64,000 nt of DNA, from the NCBI RefSeq assembly GCF_030272615.1, contig NC_081413.1:558533945-558597944 (forward strand), in the 5' to 3' direction. A program made the translations under genes and the position numbers. Every line of letters starts with the position of its first letter. Within the stretch, counting starts at the first letter, position 1. Below, in pieces: positions 13,568-24,589 of this stretch. This DNA is from Cryptomeria japonica (Eukaryota; Streptophyta; Pinopsida; Cupressales; Cupressaceae). The notes beneath the pieces were generated by a model. That model worked only from the letters and a program-made list of their open reading frames with translations, ran no database searches and was not told the DNA's origin.

Positions 13568-15169
13568 CTGGAGGAAGGAAATTTGAAGCCACAGATGACG
13601 GTTATGGTAGTGGTTTTCCAGCTCCTTGTTTCAGATGACGGTGATTTTTTGACAAAAGGGCAGGATTCTAGTTCGCTCCTTTTACTTATCATTTGAAGGA
13701 TAGGATGCAATCCTTAGTGTAATATCCAATACTGCAACTTGTGCAACATCGAACTGCTACTAAAGAAAGATGGGCTGAGGAAGCAAGTTAGTTCCAACCT
13801 TGTGATCGTTCTGGTCTTTGAACAGGTTCTTGTCCCATTGCCTATGGGGATGGGGCTTTCTTCCCTAAACGTCTTTGCGTAACCAAGTTAGCGTTACTAT
13901 CGGTAGCACTACTAGCATAGGTATGCAGCCCAACCAAAGCTACTCCCACCTGAACTACCCTTTAAGTGGATAGATACATTCGAATGATGCAACATAGGTG
14001 AGAATGGTCCCAATCTATTCGATTTCAAGCAGCCAGTACTTTCCTCAAATTCGTGATTGATTGCCAAGGACACAATTGAGTTCACCAAAAAACACCATGG
14101 AAATCCTCTTCGCCCTACCCCTGAATAGAGCGGCTCGTTATCTCACCCGAGAAATAGAGAGCTAAACGCACCTTCCCCACCGATTACTAAACAGTAAATA
14201 GGAACTGCCTCCGGGGTGGGCCCCTACTATTCTATGGCAGGAGGATATAGTAGGTTCACCTTTGATAGATCTTTCCCAAGGCCCAGTCTCCTTTGACCAT
14301 TTGTTAAGACTTGACACCCCGACAATAGCATAAAGCACCATTGGGAAGAAGGGAGCTCCTAACCCCTATTGAATCATCTCCCAGCTCTACTTTGTCTCCT
14401 CAGGTGGTGGTTGTTCCTACACTCCAAGTCTTTATCCATCACTCAACCCAACCTGTTGTGCAGAGCCCAAATCAGCCTCCTCAAATAAAACATCCACTAG
14501 AATCGGGTGGGTGGGAGTGATAGAGCTCAATTCCCACCCTCCCAGCCGGGCGAGCAGTTCATGCGAGCCACCTTCCCGACCGAGTCTATAGGGGCATTAG
14601 TCTGCCTTTAGAATAGTAGGGGCCTCCCACCGGCGAACCGCCTGCTATCTCGAAGCTAGAATACGCTAGGCTCCCCCTTAAGCATAGAATTGGGGGCAAT
14701 TCATTCTAGTAGTTAGCGAATCGTCGACTGGGGGGTCAATTAATGTACGCCTGCCCTTAATGGCATTAGCCCGCTAGCCCTTACAATAATCTGAAAGGGG
14801 GCTCGGCACAATAGTAGGGGGTAGGGGGGGGCGAACGTTATTAACTGATGCCATTCATTATTCTAGCAACTATCCCTACTATTCTATGGCGGCCCCTACT
14901 ATTCTAAAGGGCTAGCAAGCTGATGCCATTAAGTAGATAGGCGGCGAGATTCCACACCATTATATACGTGATACCCCTACGGGGCTTGCTGCGGACCTGC
15001 TGCTATTTTAGGTAGAGATCGCCCCGGTAAGGGCAGCCCTTCGACATAGTAGGGGCCTGCTGCGGATCGATCTTATGCAGCACCGATGAACAGTGTTGCG
15101 GGGAGGGCCCCTATCAATTCTATGGTAGTTCAGTTAGGAAGGAAGGGAAGGGTTGATGGCTGGATGGAA

Positions 15170-15430
15170 GGTTAGCCGGTTTAGTTGCCGGAAACAAGGA
15201 ACGAGACGGGGCCAGTAACTAGTTTCGGGTTAGCCGGGGCCGGTAACTAGTTTAGGGTAGCTGGTAACTAGTTTAGGGAACAGGTTTTGATGCAAAGAAC
15301 TAGTTGGTGGGCCCTTCTCTTCTGCACACCCGTGAAAGGTTAGCCGGTTGGAACTAGTTTAGGGTTAGAGGAGGGGAGTGTTCCTAGTGAATGGAACTAG
15401 TTTAGGGTTAGCCGGTTGGATGGAACAAGT
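15170..15430 (+). repeat. Clustered repeat with words aactagtttaggg and ttagccgg
   Basis: Within 260 bases the word aactagttt(a/c)ggg occurs about five times and gttagccgg about four times, in varying order and spacing. It is a local degenerate array, distinct from the CCCCTACTATTC family, and lies inside the mitochondrial-type insert. Confidence 0.75.
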
Positions 15431-15660
15431 GGACTAATGGAGGGAATGGGACTGGTCGGCCCCTCCCGAGGAGAGAATGAATGCTTTCCCCAGCAAGACA
15501 GAACTATTGCTGCTCCGGGGCTATAAACCTGCCCGCCTGCTAAAGATGTGTTAGTTTCCCTTGCCTACACAACCTGTTCACCAGAACTATAGCCTTTGCA
15601 CGCACGCGGCCCGCTATTGGTGTTAGTTAGTTGCCCCTACTATTCTGTAGGGTAGGGGTG

Positions 15661-17568
15661 ATTCTATACGTAACATGCTTCCCCACCCTGCAACACAATA
15701 GTAGGGAGAGTGCTCCAAATAAGAGTGCTTAGGATCAGAGTGCTTAGGATGGACGAAGGAAGGTTCAATCAGCAGGTAGAACTTCTGCCCGCATCTTTCT
15801 TGCAATTAAGTAATCGGCCATTCCAGGCTCAGCGAAACCAACAAACAAGCGAGGTCGCCCAATTATTTATAGTTGTTCTTCCTAATCGATCCAACCTTAG
15901 TTAGGAGATAGGCCCCTTTATTCAAATAATAGGGCCCCCATCTTTCTATAGTTCCCCGAGAACTAAGATTCCTTAGAATAGTAGGGCCCTTAGGGCGCTG
16001 GGGTTCTAGCCATTTATCAACTACTTATCCCACCTCCCCCGGCTAGAACCCCAGGGACTAGAGTGTCGAGGGGCCCTTAGAATAGTAGGGCAACTAATCT
16101 ACCTCCACTCTAGTTCCGGCATTTATTACCCTGCAGGCAGACACCCGGACCATAGAATAGTAGGGGCCCCTGCCAATGAATAGTAGGCCGGTGCATGCAT
16201 GTAGAGGTAGATTATTGTAGGGCGGCCCATCAACTAAAATAGTTGTAGGGGAGTTTCCCATCCTGCTAGATGGCTGGTGGCATGTTACGTATAGAATCTG
16301 CCTTTAGAACCAACCATTATAGGCCTACCCCTGTAGGCCGGCCCCCCTTCTATAATATTGGGGGCATGTTACGTATAGAATCGAGATGCCAGAATTATAG
16401 ATAGTTGTCCCCATAGAATTGTAGGGCTATAGGATGTGATTAGCCGTTGGGCGGGCTACAATACAATCACCCCTGCAGGAACATCCCCAGGTGAACAAGA
16501 TGCTGATCAGGATCTATACGTAACATGGTGCACAAAACCCTACTATTCGGTCGGGCCGCTATTTGAGTTCGAACTAAGCCGATGAACCTGCAGGGGGACC
16601 ACTCTCAAAGAAAAGCCACATGAACTGCAGCCCCAGTAGAATCAAATTATCCTCGCCACAATTCTAGTTATAGTTCCCAGTCTCCTTCACCACATTGCGC
16701 CTGTTCACCACTAATTCGGGGCACATTTCTCTGCATGCTCGACACTCGACTCACAGGAACATCCGGAACTAGAGTTTCCCATCGATTCTAGAACTATTTT
16801 AGTTACTCTAGTCCCCTACTATTCTATGCTCGCATTGCCCCCTACAATTCAAATGGGGCTTCAGTCAAGAATTGACTTATTAGATTAATAAGGGGGGGGA
16901 GGGAATTCTAGTGATTATCGAGGGCACTCGATTGCAACTCCCCCCCCCCTCCCCCCTCACCCCAACATCCGGGTGGGGGGGAAGTCAAAGGGCCTCCCTC
17001 CCACCCCTGCATTGGGTGTAATTGTTTTCCAGTAAAGCCCCTAGAATTCTATGGCCCCTACTATTCTATGGATCTCGCAGCGAGATCATCTATCTGGGAT
17101 CTAGTGACCCATGAAACAATATCCCCTACGGGAATCGAACCCGTGTCTTTGACATGAAAAGACGATGTCCTAACCACTAGACGAAAGGGACCCGCCCCCC
17201 CCCTTCTATAGAATTCGTCGAACTCCATCTGGAGTGGCCTCGACCGAACCGATGGGTATAGATTCTAGCATACCGAACCCCTGGGGACCAAACCGCTATT
17301 AGAAAAGGGTGGGGGGGATTGGGATCTATCATATCGAACCCCTGGGGACCAAACCGTTGTTCTAGTAGCGAGGTGGGGGGGATGCACCCGATGAACCCCG
17401 AGCCCATAGAATATAGGGCCGTCGGCGAACTAACCAACCCTCCGATTATATAGAGGGGGAGGGGGCGAGGGGTTGGGGGATGGAGAGCGATAGCGAGCCC
17501 CCCGGTGGCCATAGCCATTTCAGCTCCATCAAATTGTAGGGGTGGCTCGAGATTCTATACGTAACATG
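15661..17568. repeat. Second interspersed family, ATTCTATACGTAACATG
   Basis: The 17-base word occurs at 15661 and 17552 on the plus strand and at 16281 and 16365 on the minus strand. A copy one base short lies at 16512. All are in the mitochondrial-type insert. Flanking sequence differs between copies, so this is not a simple segmental duplication. Confidence 0.85.
17120..17191 (-). tRNA. trnE: Mitochondrial-type tRNA-Glu (anticodon UUC), probably a non-functional nuclear copy
   Basis: Read on the minus strand, 72 nt fold as a cloverleaf. The acceptor stem GTCCCTT pairs with AGGGGAT, and the D arm is GTC...GAC. The anticodon loop TTTTCAT places TTC at positions 34-36, and the T arm is ACGGG-TTCGATT-CCCGT. 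The sequence matches my memory of the native plant mitochondrial trnE, not the chloroplast gene. The anticodon stem has a T-T and a C-A mismatch. I recall G rather than A at one of these, which would be a change since transfer, but this needs alignment. No CCA is encoded. Confidence 0.85.
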
Positions 17569-18058
17569 ACTATAGGCTATAGGCCGATGAACTGCTTCCC
17601 CTATAGATAGTAGGGCCCGTAGGGTGGGAGGGTTAATTAATCAGTAATTAATTCGCCCATAGCCTCCTCCCACCCACCCGGCGGGGGCCCTTCTATCAAG
17701 AATAGTAGGGGGCTAGAGTAAGCTCGCCCTACAATTCTATGGGACTGATTAATTAAGGGTGGGTCACTATCGAGCCCCTCCTCACTGGGCTATAGTTGCT
17801 GATTCGATTAGTTATTCTAGCATGTGTGGGCCCCCTTAATCGAATCAGCAACTATATAAGATTATTCCCTGCGCTGATTAATTAGGAGGTATCTCCCCTA
17901 CTATTCTAAAGGGGTGGGGGGCTAAAGGGAAGCAGGCTTCAATCAAGCCCTACAATTCTATGGGACTGATTAATTAGAGGAGGAGAGTTGGTGGAGGATA
18001 TAGTTGCCGCCCTCAAATTATATGGTAGGGGCCCTCATGAACCAAAGGGATGGTTTCA

Positions 18059-18135
18059 TAAACAGAGGAAGATATTAAAAATCCATAGCTATCAATTACA
18101 TGTGTTTAAAAAGATAATAATATTAAACACCTTGA
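18059..18135 (+). repeat. Right copy of the perfect 77-bp duplication
   Basis: Identical to 13491-13567. To its right the host sequence continues with gcatg-rich repeats. Confidence 0.95.
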
Positions 18136-18147
18136 GGCATGTTGCAT

Positions 18148-18232
18148 GCATGCAAAATCTACAAATATTGTTGTGTGCATGCAAAATCTACAAATATTGT
18201 TGTGTGCATTCAAAATTTACAAATATAATTGC
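18148..18232 (+). repeat. 29-bp tandem repeat, three copies
   Basis: The unit contains gcaaaatctacaaatattg. Copies start about 18152, 18181 and 18210, the third diverged. It lies directly right of the 77-bp duplication. Confidence 0.85.
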
Positions 18233-18309
18233 ATGCACATAAATTGTATCATATAGTAAAAAAATTGTACTTGCATGGATATAAAATTTGTATGCATACA
18301 CTTACATAA

Positions 18310-19312
18310 CAGGTGCCTCCTCTCATGATCGATATTTGATCTTGGCCAAGCTATGGGCCTAGGGAGATCACTCTCTGTGTCAAGCCCTAGACTTCGTAAA
18401 ACCCCCTTACTGAACCACTTAATGTGCATCCAGTATGGGTTCGCCTTCCAAATCTTCCCATTCATTTCTAGGAGCATTCTTGTTATGAGGCCATTGACAA
18501 CTCTATTGGTCATTTCTTGAAGGTTGACGATGCCATGTCTTCTATGGGTCACTCTACCTTTGCTCGCATCTTAATCAATATTGACATCTCTTAGCCTCTC
18601 CCTAAGGATGTGGTTCTTATGGTCGAGAATAGACCTTGGACTCAATCATTGAATTTTGAGGGCCCCCCCTTTCGCTGCCAAAGATGCTTCTCAACGGGTC
18701 ATCTAGCTTCGTGACAACTACTTGGTAGAGGGATGCTACTACTGATCACTTGACTGTTAATGCTCGACTCTAAATATGTTGACTCCTCTCGAGAGGATGA
18801 TATCTCCTCTCAGGATAAAGTGGTACCTCTTACTATTGTTGAAGCTTTAGTTGACCCGCTTGCCACTTCAATCGTGGCCTCCTCTATCCCTAAGGTTCTT
18901 GCTCTTGGTCTGCAGCTCTGATCTTCTTTGGCCAAATCTACTCCTGATGCTATTTTGCAGCCACTTCTTGCGATTGCTACTGATAGACTCTTATGTGAAT
19001 TCCTCCCCAATTGACTACTTTTGATGGCCCTAATGATAATATTGCCTAAACCGTCGTATGTCACATACAGAAGGGAAAATCTCCCCCCCTTCCCCAAACC
19101 CCTCTTTGTCATGGCTTGGGTGTTCCCCCCATTCTAAAGTTGGGTTTTGGGTTGTTGCAAGTTTGACAAGTTTTTTTGTTCGCCCATCTAGCTTTGTTTT
19201 ATTTGGGGTTTGCATCCCTGTTTTGTTCTCTCTTTTGTCACCTTTGGGCTGTTGTATTAAGGGTCAACACCCTTGTTTTTTCTGCTTTCTTCATCAAAAA
19301 CATGTGAAGTAA
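18310..19312 (+). pseudogene. LINE (L1-type) ORF1 relic with 3' tail
   Basis: Plus-strand reading, through frameshifts and stops, gives the nucleic-acid-binding ORF1 of plant L1 elements: PLTEPLNVHPVWVRLPNLP, STFARILINIDIS, DVVLMVENRPWTQSL, then PFRCQRCFSTGHLAS and a stop. The last is a CCHC zinc knuckle at 18676-18702 whose final Cys is lost. The downstream part resembles a LINE 3' region ending in cttcatcaaaaac near 19305. ORF2 (endonuclease and reverse transcriptase) is absent, so the copy is internally deleted. No target duplication was found. Confidence 0.7.
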
Positions 19313-21359
19313 TAAGACAAAAGTGTGGATAAATTAGAGTGACAATTAATATTAAAAAATGTACAAGTGAGAAGGGTGTGAATAAATTAGAGTGATAATT
19401 AAGACTAAAAAATGTATAAGTGGAAGGGCTTATAAATTATATTTTATTCACATCATGCTGATAAACTCTGCACCAACATTATTCAAACATTGGTTAACTT
19501 TTAATTTAAAAAAACACTTATTTCAGAGATGTATTAAATAGCTGCTAACATACACTTGCATGTATGCAAACACTACAGACATACATTTCTCTACATACAA
19601 ATCGGCAGGCTTACAATTATATACAGATATAAGTTGTAGACATACAATTAATGTAAGAATTTTGTAGACATACACTTTCATATATAGATTAAAAACTCAA
19701 AAAGATTATTCATGAACAAATTCAATATGTAGTTGTATACAACTTTATAACTGTATATATGCATTACAAATATTTAAAAATACTCATAAGTTGCATACAT
19801 ATTTAACATCCAGTTTTATGTACATGTATGCTTATATAACCATATATGTATATGCATTGGAAATATATATTTATTTATGATATCTTAGGGACCAATAAGT
19901 ACTAATAAGTAATCATGCAGAATCGTGACTTTTAACTCATTTGACTTTTGTACCTTTTCACATGAGATGGATTTTGCAAAAGGTGCAGGTCATGCATTGG
20001 AAAATTATTTTTTTAGGTGCAAGTGATCCTCTATTGCAACTACGTTGTCTTTTATTTTATAAACCTTAAAAGAATGTAATAACACATACATGCGCACATC
20101 TAGTAGTGTCTTTCTAAAATTTTACTGGTATATATTTCTAATATATTTAAATGGTGACTTAAGAAAATATCATATCAACTATTAAAGTGCGCTCAGCTAC
20201 TGAATCCTCTCCCTGTTGCCTACATTCCCAAATCTTAAATCTATTTAAGATTATGCTAAAGATAGATTGTTGCAAAGCACAATGTTATTTCCTTTCCAAT
20301 TTGATTAAAGGAAACTCTGCATGTTGTGAACTAATGAAAGTACAGATAGGAAAGCATTGTAGTATTTCTATATTCTTTAACATGGTTGAAGTATGTTTTC
20401 TTTGATGCTTCACATTAATTTTCTACATTTGCAACGTCATGCCATTGATGTGATTTGTATTGCATGGCATTTGTCTCTTATTGAATTAAGCATCTGTTCT
20501 GCCATCCACATCTCAACAATATGCACCCATGTTTTTCTTTCTGCCCTTCTTTTAGTTGAATGCTTTTATCTTACCCAACATGTGTGTATATGTATTCGCC
20601 TAAGATGTTTGAAACGAGAGCCCAATGTAAAACTATCAAATGAAGAATAACTTCTTAATTACAACATATTATCAAACACCATTACTGTATTCAAACACTA
20701 TCCACAAACTTGTTTGGAAGCATAAATGCACTAATGATTAATTTGTATATTACAAAAAACAAAGGAATTAATAAAAAATATGAATATCAAAGAGCCCAAA
20801 CGACTAATAATATTGAATTATATGAACAAAGAGAATATTTGCACGGATTACAATTAGCAAATATTGGAAAAGAATACAGCATAAACTTCCAATGCACCTG
20901 CAACAACTCAGAGAAATGAAAAGTTACAACTGAACATATGGTCAATATCAATAATCAACAGTGACAATGATACAATCTACTACAAATATAACAAGACTCA
21001 AGTAAAAGTTAAATAATATAAAACAAAAATTTAAATGTGTATATTTTCACTTAATGCTAATTCATTTTATTTTCTGGGTTTTTTCTCATTGCAAGTACAA
21101 AAATAATAGTAGAGCCATTTGGAACAAGTGAAGTTAACTGTGAGCATTAAAAATCAAAATAAATTGGCCCAACCCTACAATCACCACTGCTCCATGTTTT
21201 TTTTTAAATTATAAGACTAAATTAATCATGCAAATGGCAACAAAAGACCTAACTTTGTACAATTTAATTATGGTCACCAATGGCATTATATTTTTGTTGA
21301 AGTTTAAAACTTTTGAAAGTGAATAGTGCAAATTGTAGGGTTATAGAAAAGAAACTAAT
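19313..21359. other. AT-rich intergenic DNA with a short duplicated block
   Basis: A block of about 53 bases (aaattagagtga.aatta) is duplicated at 19322-19432. The rest is AT-rich with no coding or RNA signal I can support. Short open frames at 20187-20919 look random. Confidence 0.45.
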
Positions 21360-21470
21360 ATGGATCTGACCAGTAGACGGACTGTCTTATGCTAAGTACT
21401 TGCCAGTGAGAGGTCAGTTGTTTGAAAACCGGAGTTACCAATGAAACAGAAAACAAAAAACAAAAACTAG
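21360..21470 (+). repeat. Possible tRNA-derived SINE fragment
   Basis: About 100 bases resemble the head of plant SINEs. There is an A-box-like start, gctaagtacttgcc, gagaggtcag and a B-box-like ttgtttgaaaaccgg, followed by an A-rich run. The match to box B is imperfect. A diverged tRNA relic is the alternative. Low certainty. Confidence 0.3.
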
Positions 21471-22479
21471 TGCAAGTTGTGTGCTTACAAATTGATGGAT
21501 TTATAGAAAAATGGCCCTTCCGTAAAATTAGTCTTCCTACATGATATATACATAATAATTGAGAGAATAATTCATACCATGTAAATAATGCAATAAGTTT
21601 AAGTCGTCACTTAATCTCTAAGGACAGGATTTTGTAGCATAATTATAACTCTTCTAAACAAAAGACACTACTAATCTTGCAAAGCCGGCTTAATGAATGA
21701 AACAACTTGGCATTTTAATTTCCTGCAGAGGCACATCTCTGTATATGTTTCCATCTTCAATTAAACCCAAGGACTGACTTCTGCTCTTGGTCCCTCTCCT
21801 TTCAGTACTACGCAATTCACTACTTATAATTTCTTTATACAGAATCCATATGTAAAAGATAAATTAAAAAGCAGGAAGTATTCTGGAAAAATTGTTATTA
21901 CATCACAAAAGACACTTTATAGCTACTCAGATGTAAGATGAATTGTCTCCTTGTACACTTGTACATAAATTTACGCTCCCTCATGTCTACAACCTTATCC
22001 TATGTAAATTTTGTAGATAAAAGATCTCATACCATGCATGCCAAATTTGACAAATCAAGATATATACATTTTCAAGACATTTTCTCGTCACATTGAAATG
22101 AATTTGAGACTTTGAAAGTTTTAGCTTAATCAACAAAACATTGACCTTACTAAATAACCTAGTAGCAAATGCCTCCTTTCATGATCCCTTGCTTCATCTT
22201 CATGAGCATCATGCTTTTTTTGAGGGGTCCTTCCCTCACAGAGTAATCTACATTTGCAGTCTTACAGCTTGGGGTTTGAACGCTTTATCCATAAAAAGAA
22301 AATTGTATTGGTTACTAAAGAAGAAAGCATTTACAAAATAGCCTGTCCAAAAATGAACACAGCGAGGAGCAATTAAGGTTACAAAAACAAGCTCCTGGAA
22401 GCAAAATGGGGGATGCAACAAGGCACACAGTAAAAAGGCAAAAGGAAACGAACTTCAAATAATTACAATAGCATTTCAA
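21471..22479. other. Unassigned stretch
   Basis: No supported gene. An open frame at 22141-22341 has no recognised motif. Confidence 0.4.
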
Positions 22480-22665
22480 CTAATTGACAGGAGCTGCAAA
22501 TATACCCATGGCCTCATCTATTGTTGCTACAGCAATGTTGCTCAAGTTGGCCATCCAAGTTGTTGCAACAGACTGAGCAGTAGCCTTGATTAAAATTATT
22601 GAAATGACGAGGAAAGGAGTTTGCGAAAAGGATTGGTTTGCTAAGGTTTGCTTCTTTGCAGTCCT
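22480..22665 (-). other. Possible C-terminal exon or gene relic
   Basis: The minus strand is open for about 61 codons, ending in a TAG at 22480. It includes a hydrophobic run (PFLVISIILI) followed by TAQSVATTWMANLS and ends GIFAAPVN. The composition looks more protein-like than other short frames here. Upstream the frame meets a stop at 22666-22668, and an adjacent frame continues NHIEVFETIL. This may be an exon, a frameshifted relic or chance. Family not recognised. Confidence 0.2.
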
Positions 22666-22909
22666 TCATATAGTTTCTAATATCAGCTGTTTTTTCTCCT
22701 TTGAGGTTAGTATAGTTTCAAAGACCTCAATGTGATTCTGGAGGCATATTTAACTAGGTTTTCTGGGGACTTTTGGAGCTAGTGAAGGCACTCTGTTTGT
22801 GCAGCTGATTTATTTTGAATGGGATTGGGTTTCTAGGACTTTGCTAAGTTGACCAAGAACAGAATAGGTAAGAAAGGCTTTGTATCAACTGGTCCCTATT
22901 TTTAGACCT

Positions 22910-23490
22910 TGGATTGTAACCTTGGGAGTGAGATAGAGGGATTGGAATTTGATTGGCACAAACATTGTGAGCATTGGGCAAAACAAAGGTGGAGGGGCAG
23001 CATTAAGGACGTGGTAGCTGAAAAAAGTTCTTAGCTGGTTGCCCTATAGAGGCAATAAAAAAAGGGTTTTTGATAGGAAGAATAAAAGGCTCCTTCATTG
23101 AGAAAAACTGAGTAGGACAGTTGCAGTCACCCTCATTCCTCCCAATAGTGAATGAAGGATTGATATGAACATGCAAAATCATAGGAACAATGTTACCTAA
23201 GGTAAGATAGGATCTTGGATTTTAACCTTGGGAGTGAGATCAAGGTATAGGAATTTGATTGACACAGGCATTGTGGGCATTGGACAAAACAGTAGGGTGT
23301 GGCAAAGGGGCAGCATTGAGGATGCAGTAGCTCAAAAAATTTCTTGGCTGGTTACTAAATGGAGTGATAAGGATATTTTATAGGAACAAGGAAGAGTTCC
23401 ATAGTTGACAAAACTTGAGTAGGACAGTTATAGTCACCCTCATTCCTTCCAATAGTGAATGGGTTTTATATGAACATCCAGAATCATAGG
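22910..23490 (+). repeat. Tandem duplication, unit about 306 bases
   Basis: Two imperfect copies, 22910-23185 and 23216-23490, share words such as cttgggagtgagat, ggcagcatt.aggac and gagtaggacagtt. Both end in aatcatagg. It is an old local duplication. No coding meaning seen. Confidence 0.8.
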
Positions 23491-24589
23491 ACACCTAAAC
23501 CAAAGAGGAAAACTTTAAGTTGAGAATCTGTAGCATGGGCAGCCACTTCCTCATCTATGTATATAAGTTGGTTGCCTTTTGTCGCATAATGATGTTAAGT
23601 CTGCAATGATTATCCTTTATACCTTATGCCCCTTTAGAAAAAACACACTTTATGCTGATCTGTCTTCACTTCACTGCCTTGACTTCACTACAGCTACGAT
23701 GAATTGTCAGAAAAATTTCCTTGGGAATTGAACATCCAAATAGTTTTTGCAATAAGTTTACTAATCTATTATGCAGAACAATCTAAATGATCTCGAGCAG
23801 CGACCATCTTTGCAGTGACAGAGTTGCAAATCATAGTAAATCCTGCTTACTTTGAAGAAGCAGAACCAACAAGAAAATGGTCTATATCCTCTTGCTTAGC
23901 CAGCTCTATGCAATTGCTTCCATTTACAGAACTTCAATAAATAATTATAGTTTAAGATGCAACTTCTGGTGAAATGTTCTTCTATAACCATTCATGGACT
24001 AAAGAATGCACTTCCTAAGCTTGTTGGGGAGTGGCAGCATTGATATTACCAATGTTCCAATCTGGTTCATAAGCAATAATCCACAGTTACCAAGACACTC
24101 TATTATAGGAATGTAGACAGAGAATACGTCCCATTGTACCCACAATTTCTGGTGACTAAAATCATATGTATTATAGCCATCTCCTCCTTATTTTACTCAC
24201 ATATGCTAATTAAATTGGCGTCCCCATCCCTGTACCAGAAATGGTACCCCTGCATCTCCTGGTAACTATGCAATAAGCACATCATACCAGCTAGGCACTA
24301 GACATCAAAAGTTTTTCCAGATTAACATTCTTCTTATTTTCACTTTTCTCCTATCACCTATGCAAGCAATTACCTTGAGATTCTCATTCAATGCACATGC
24401 AGCTTTTTTCCCAATAAACAGGTTTTCCTTACTAATAACATGTCTCCACTCAGAATACCAAAAAGTAACCCATTCAAAACTCGCTCGGATTTTGCTTGCT
24501 ATGCTCTTATGCCAAATAATAGAGCAAATTGCACGTAAGTATAGGAAGATTTTATTCAATCATAGAGAAATATTGATAAAATATCATAG
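23491..24589. other. Unassigned stretch left of the solo LTR
   Basis: AT-rich. Short open frames overlap on both strands at 24305-24689, one of them running across the LTR edge. I see no recognised domain. Confidence 0.4.

Larger units (their letters stand above)
14221..17912. repeat. Interspersed mini-repeat family, core CCCCTACTATTCTATGG
   Basis: At least twelve full or near copies occur in both orientations. Plus-strand examples start near 14221, 14873, 14893, 15634, 16813, 17055 and 17895. Minus-strand examples lie near 14609, 15973, 16077, 16151 and 17695. Variants read CCCTACAATTCTATGGG (about 17727 and 17947). Copies are scattered rather than tandem, often next to GGGCCC-like words, which suggests mobility or repeated conversion in the source genome. 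The span given covers the scattered copies. Confidence 0.85.
13568..18058. other. Nuclear insertion of mitochondrial DNA (NUMT)
   Basis: The segment is visibly richer in GC than its AT-rich flanks and shares no words with them. It contains a native-type plant mitochondrial tRNA-Glu gene (17120-17191). It is crowded with short interspersed repeats of at least three kinds, including one with core CCCCTACTATTCTATGG. Proliferating short repeats are known from gymnosperm mitochondrial DNA, for example Bpu elements in Cycas. It is flanked by a perfect 77-bp duplication. No mitochondrial protein gene is visible, so it would be an intergenic piece. Alternatives are another organelle-derived fragment or bacterial DNA. 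The tRNA makes plant mitochondrion the best call. Confidence 0.75.

Noticed and set aside
15623-15904. Overlapping short frames in the mitochondrial-type insert
   Set aside because: No motif, and they span the interspersed mini-repeats.
17177-17518. 113-codon minus frame in the mitochondrial-type insert
   Set aside because: GC-rich non-coding DNA with a duplicated cgaacccctggggacc block overlapping the tRNA edge; no known mitochondrial protein.
20187-20919. Three plus-strand frames of 69-85 codons
   Set aside because: AT-rich, Cys/Ile/His-rich random composition; no family signature.
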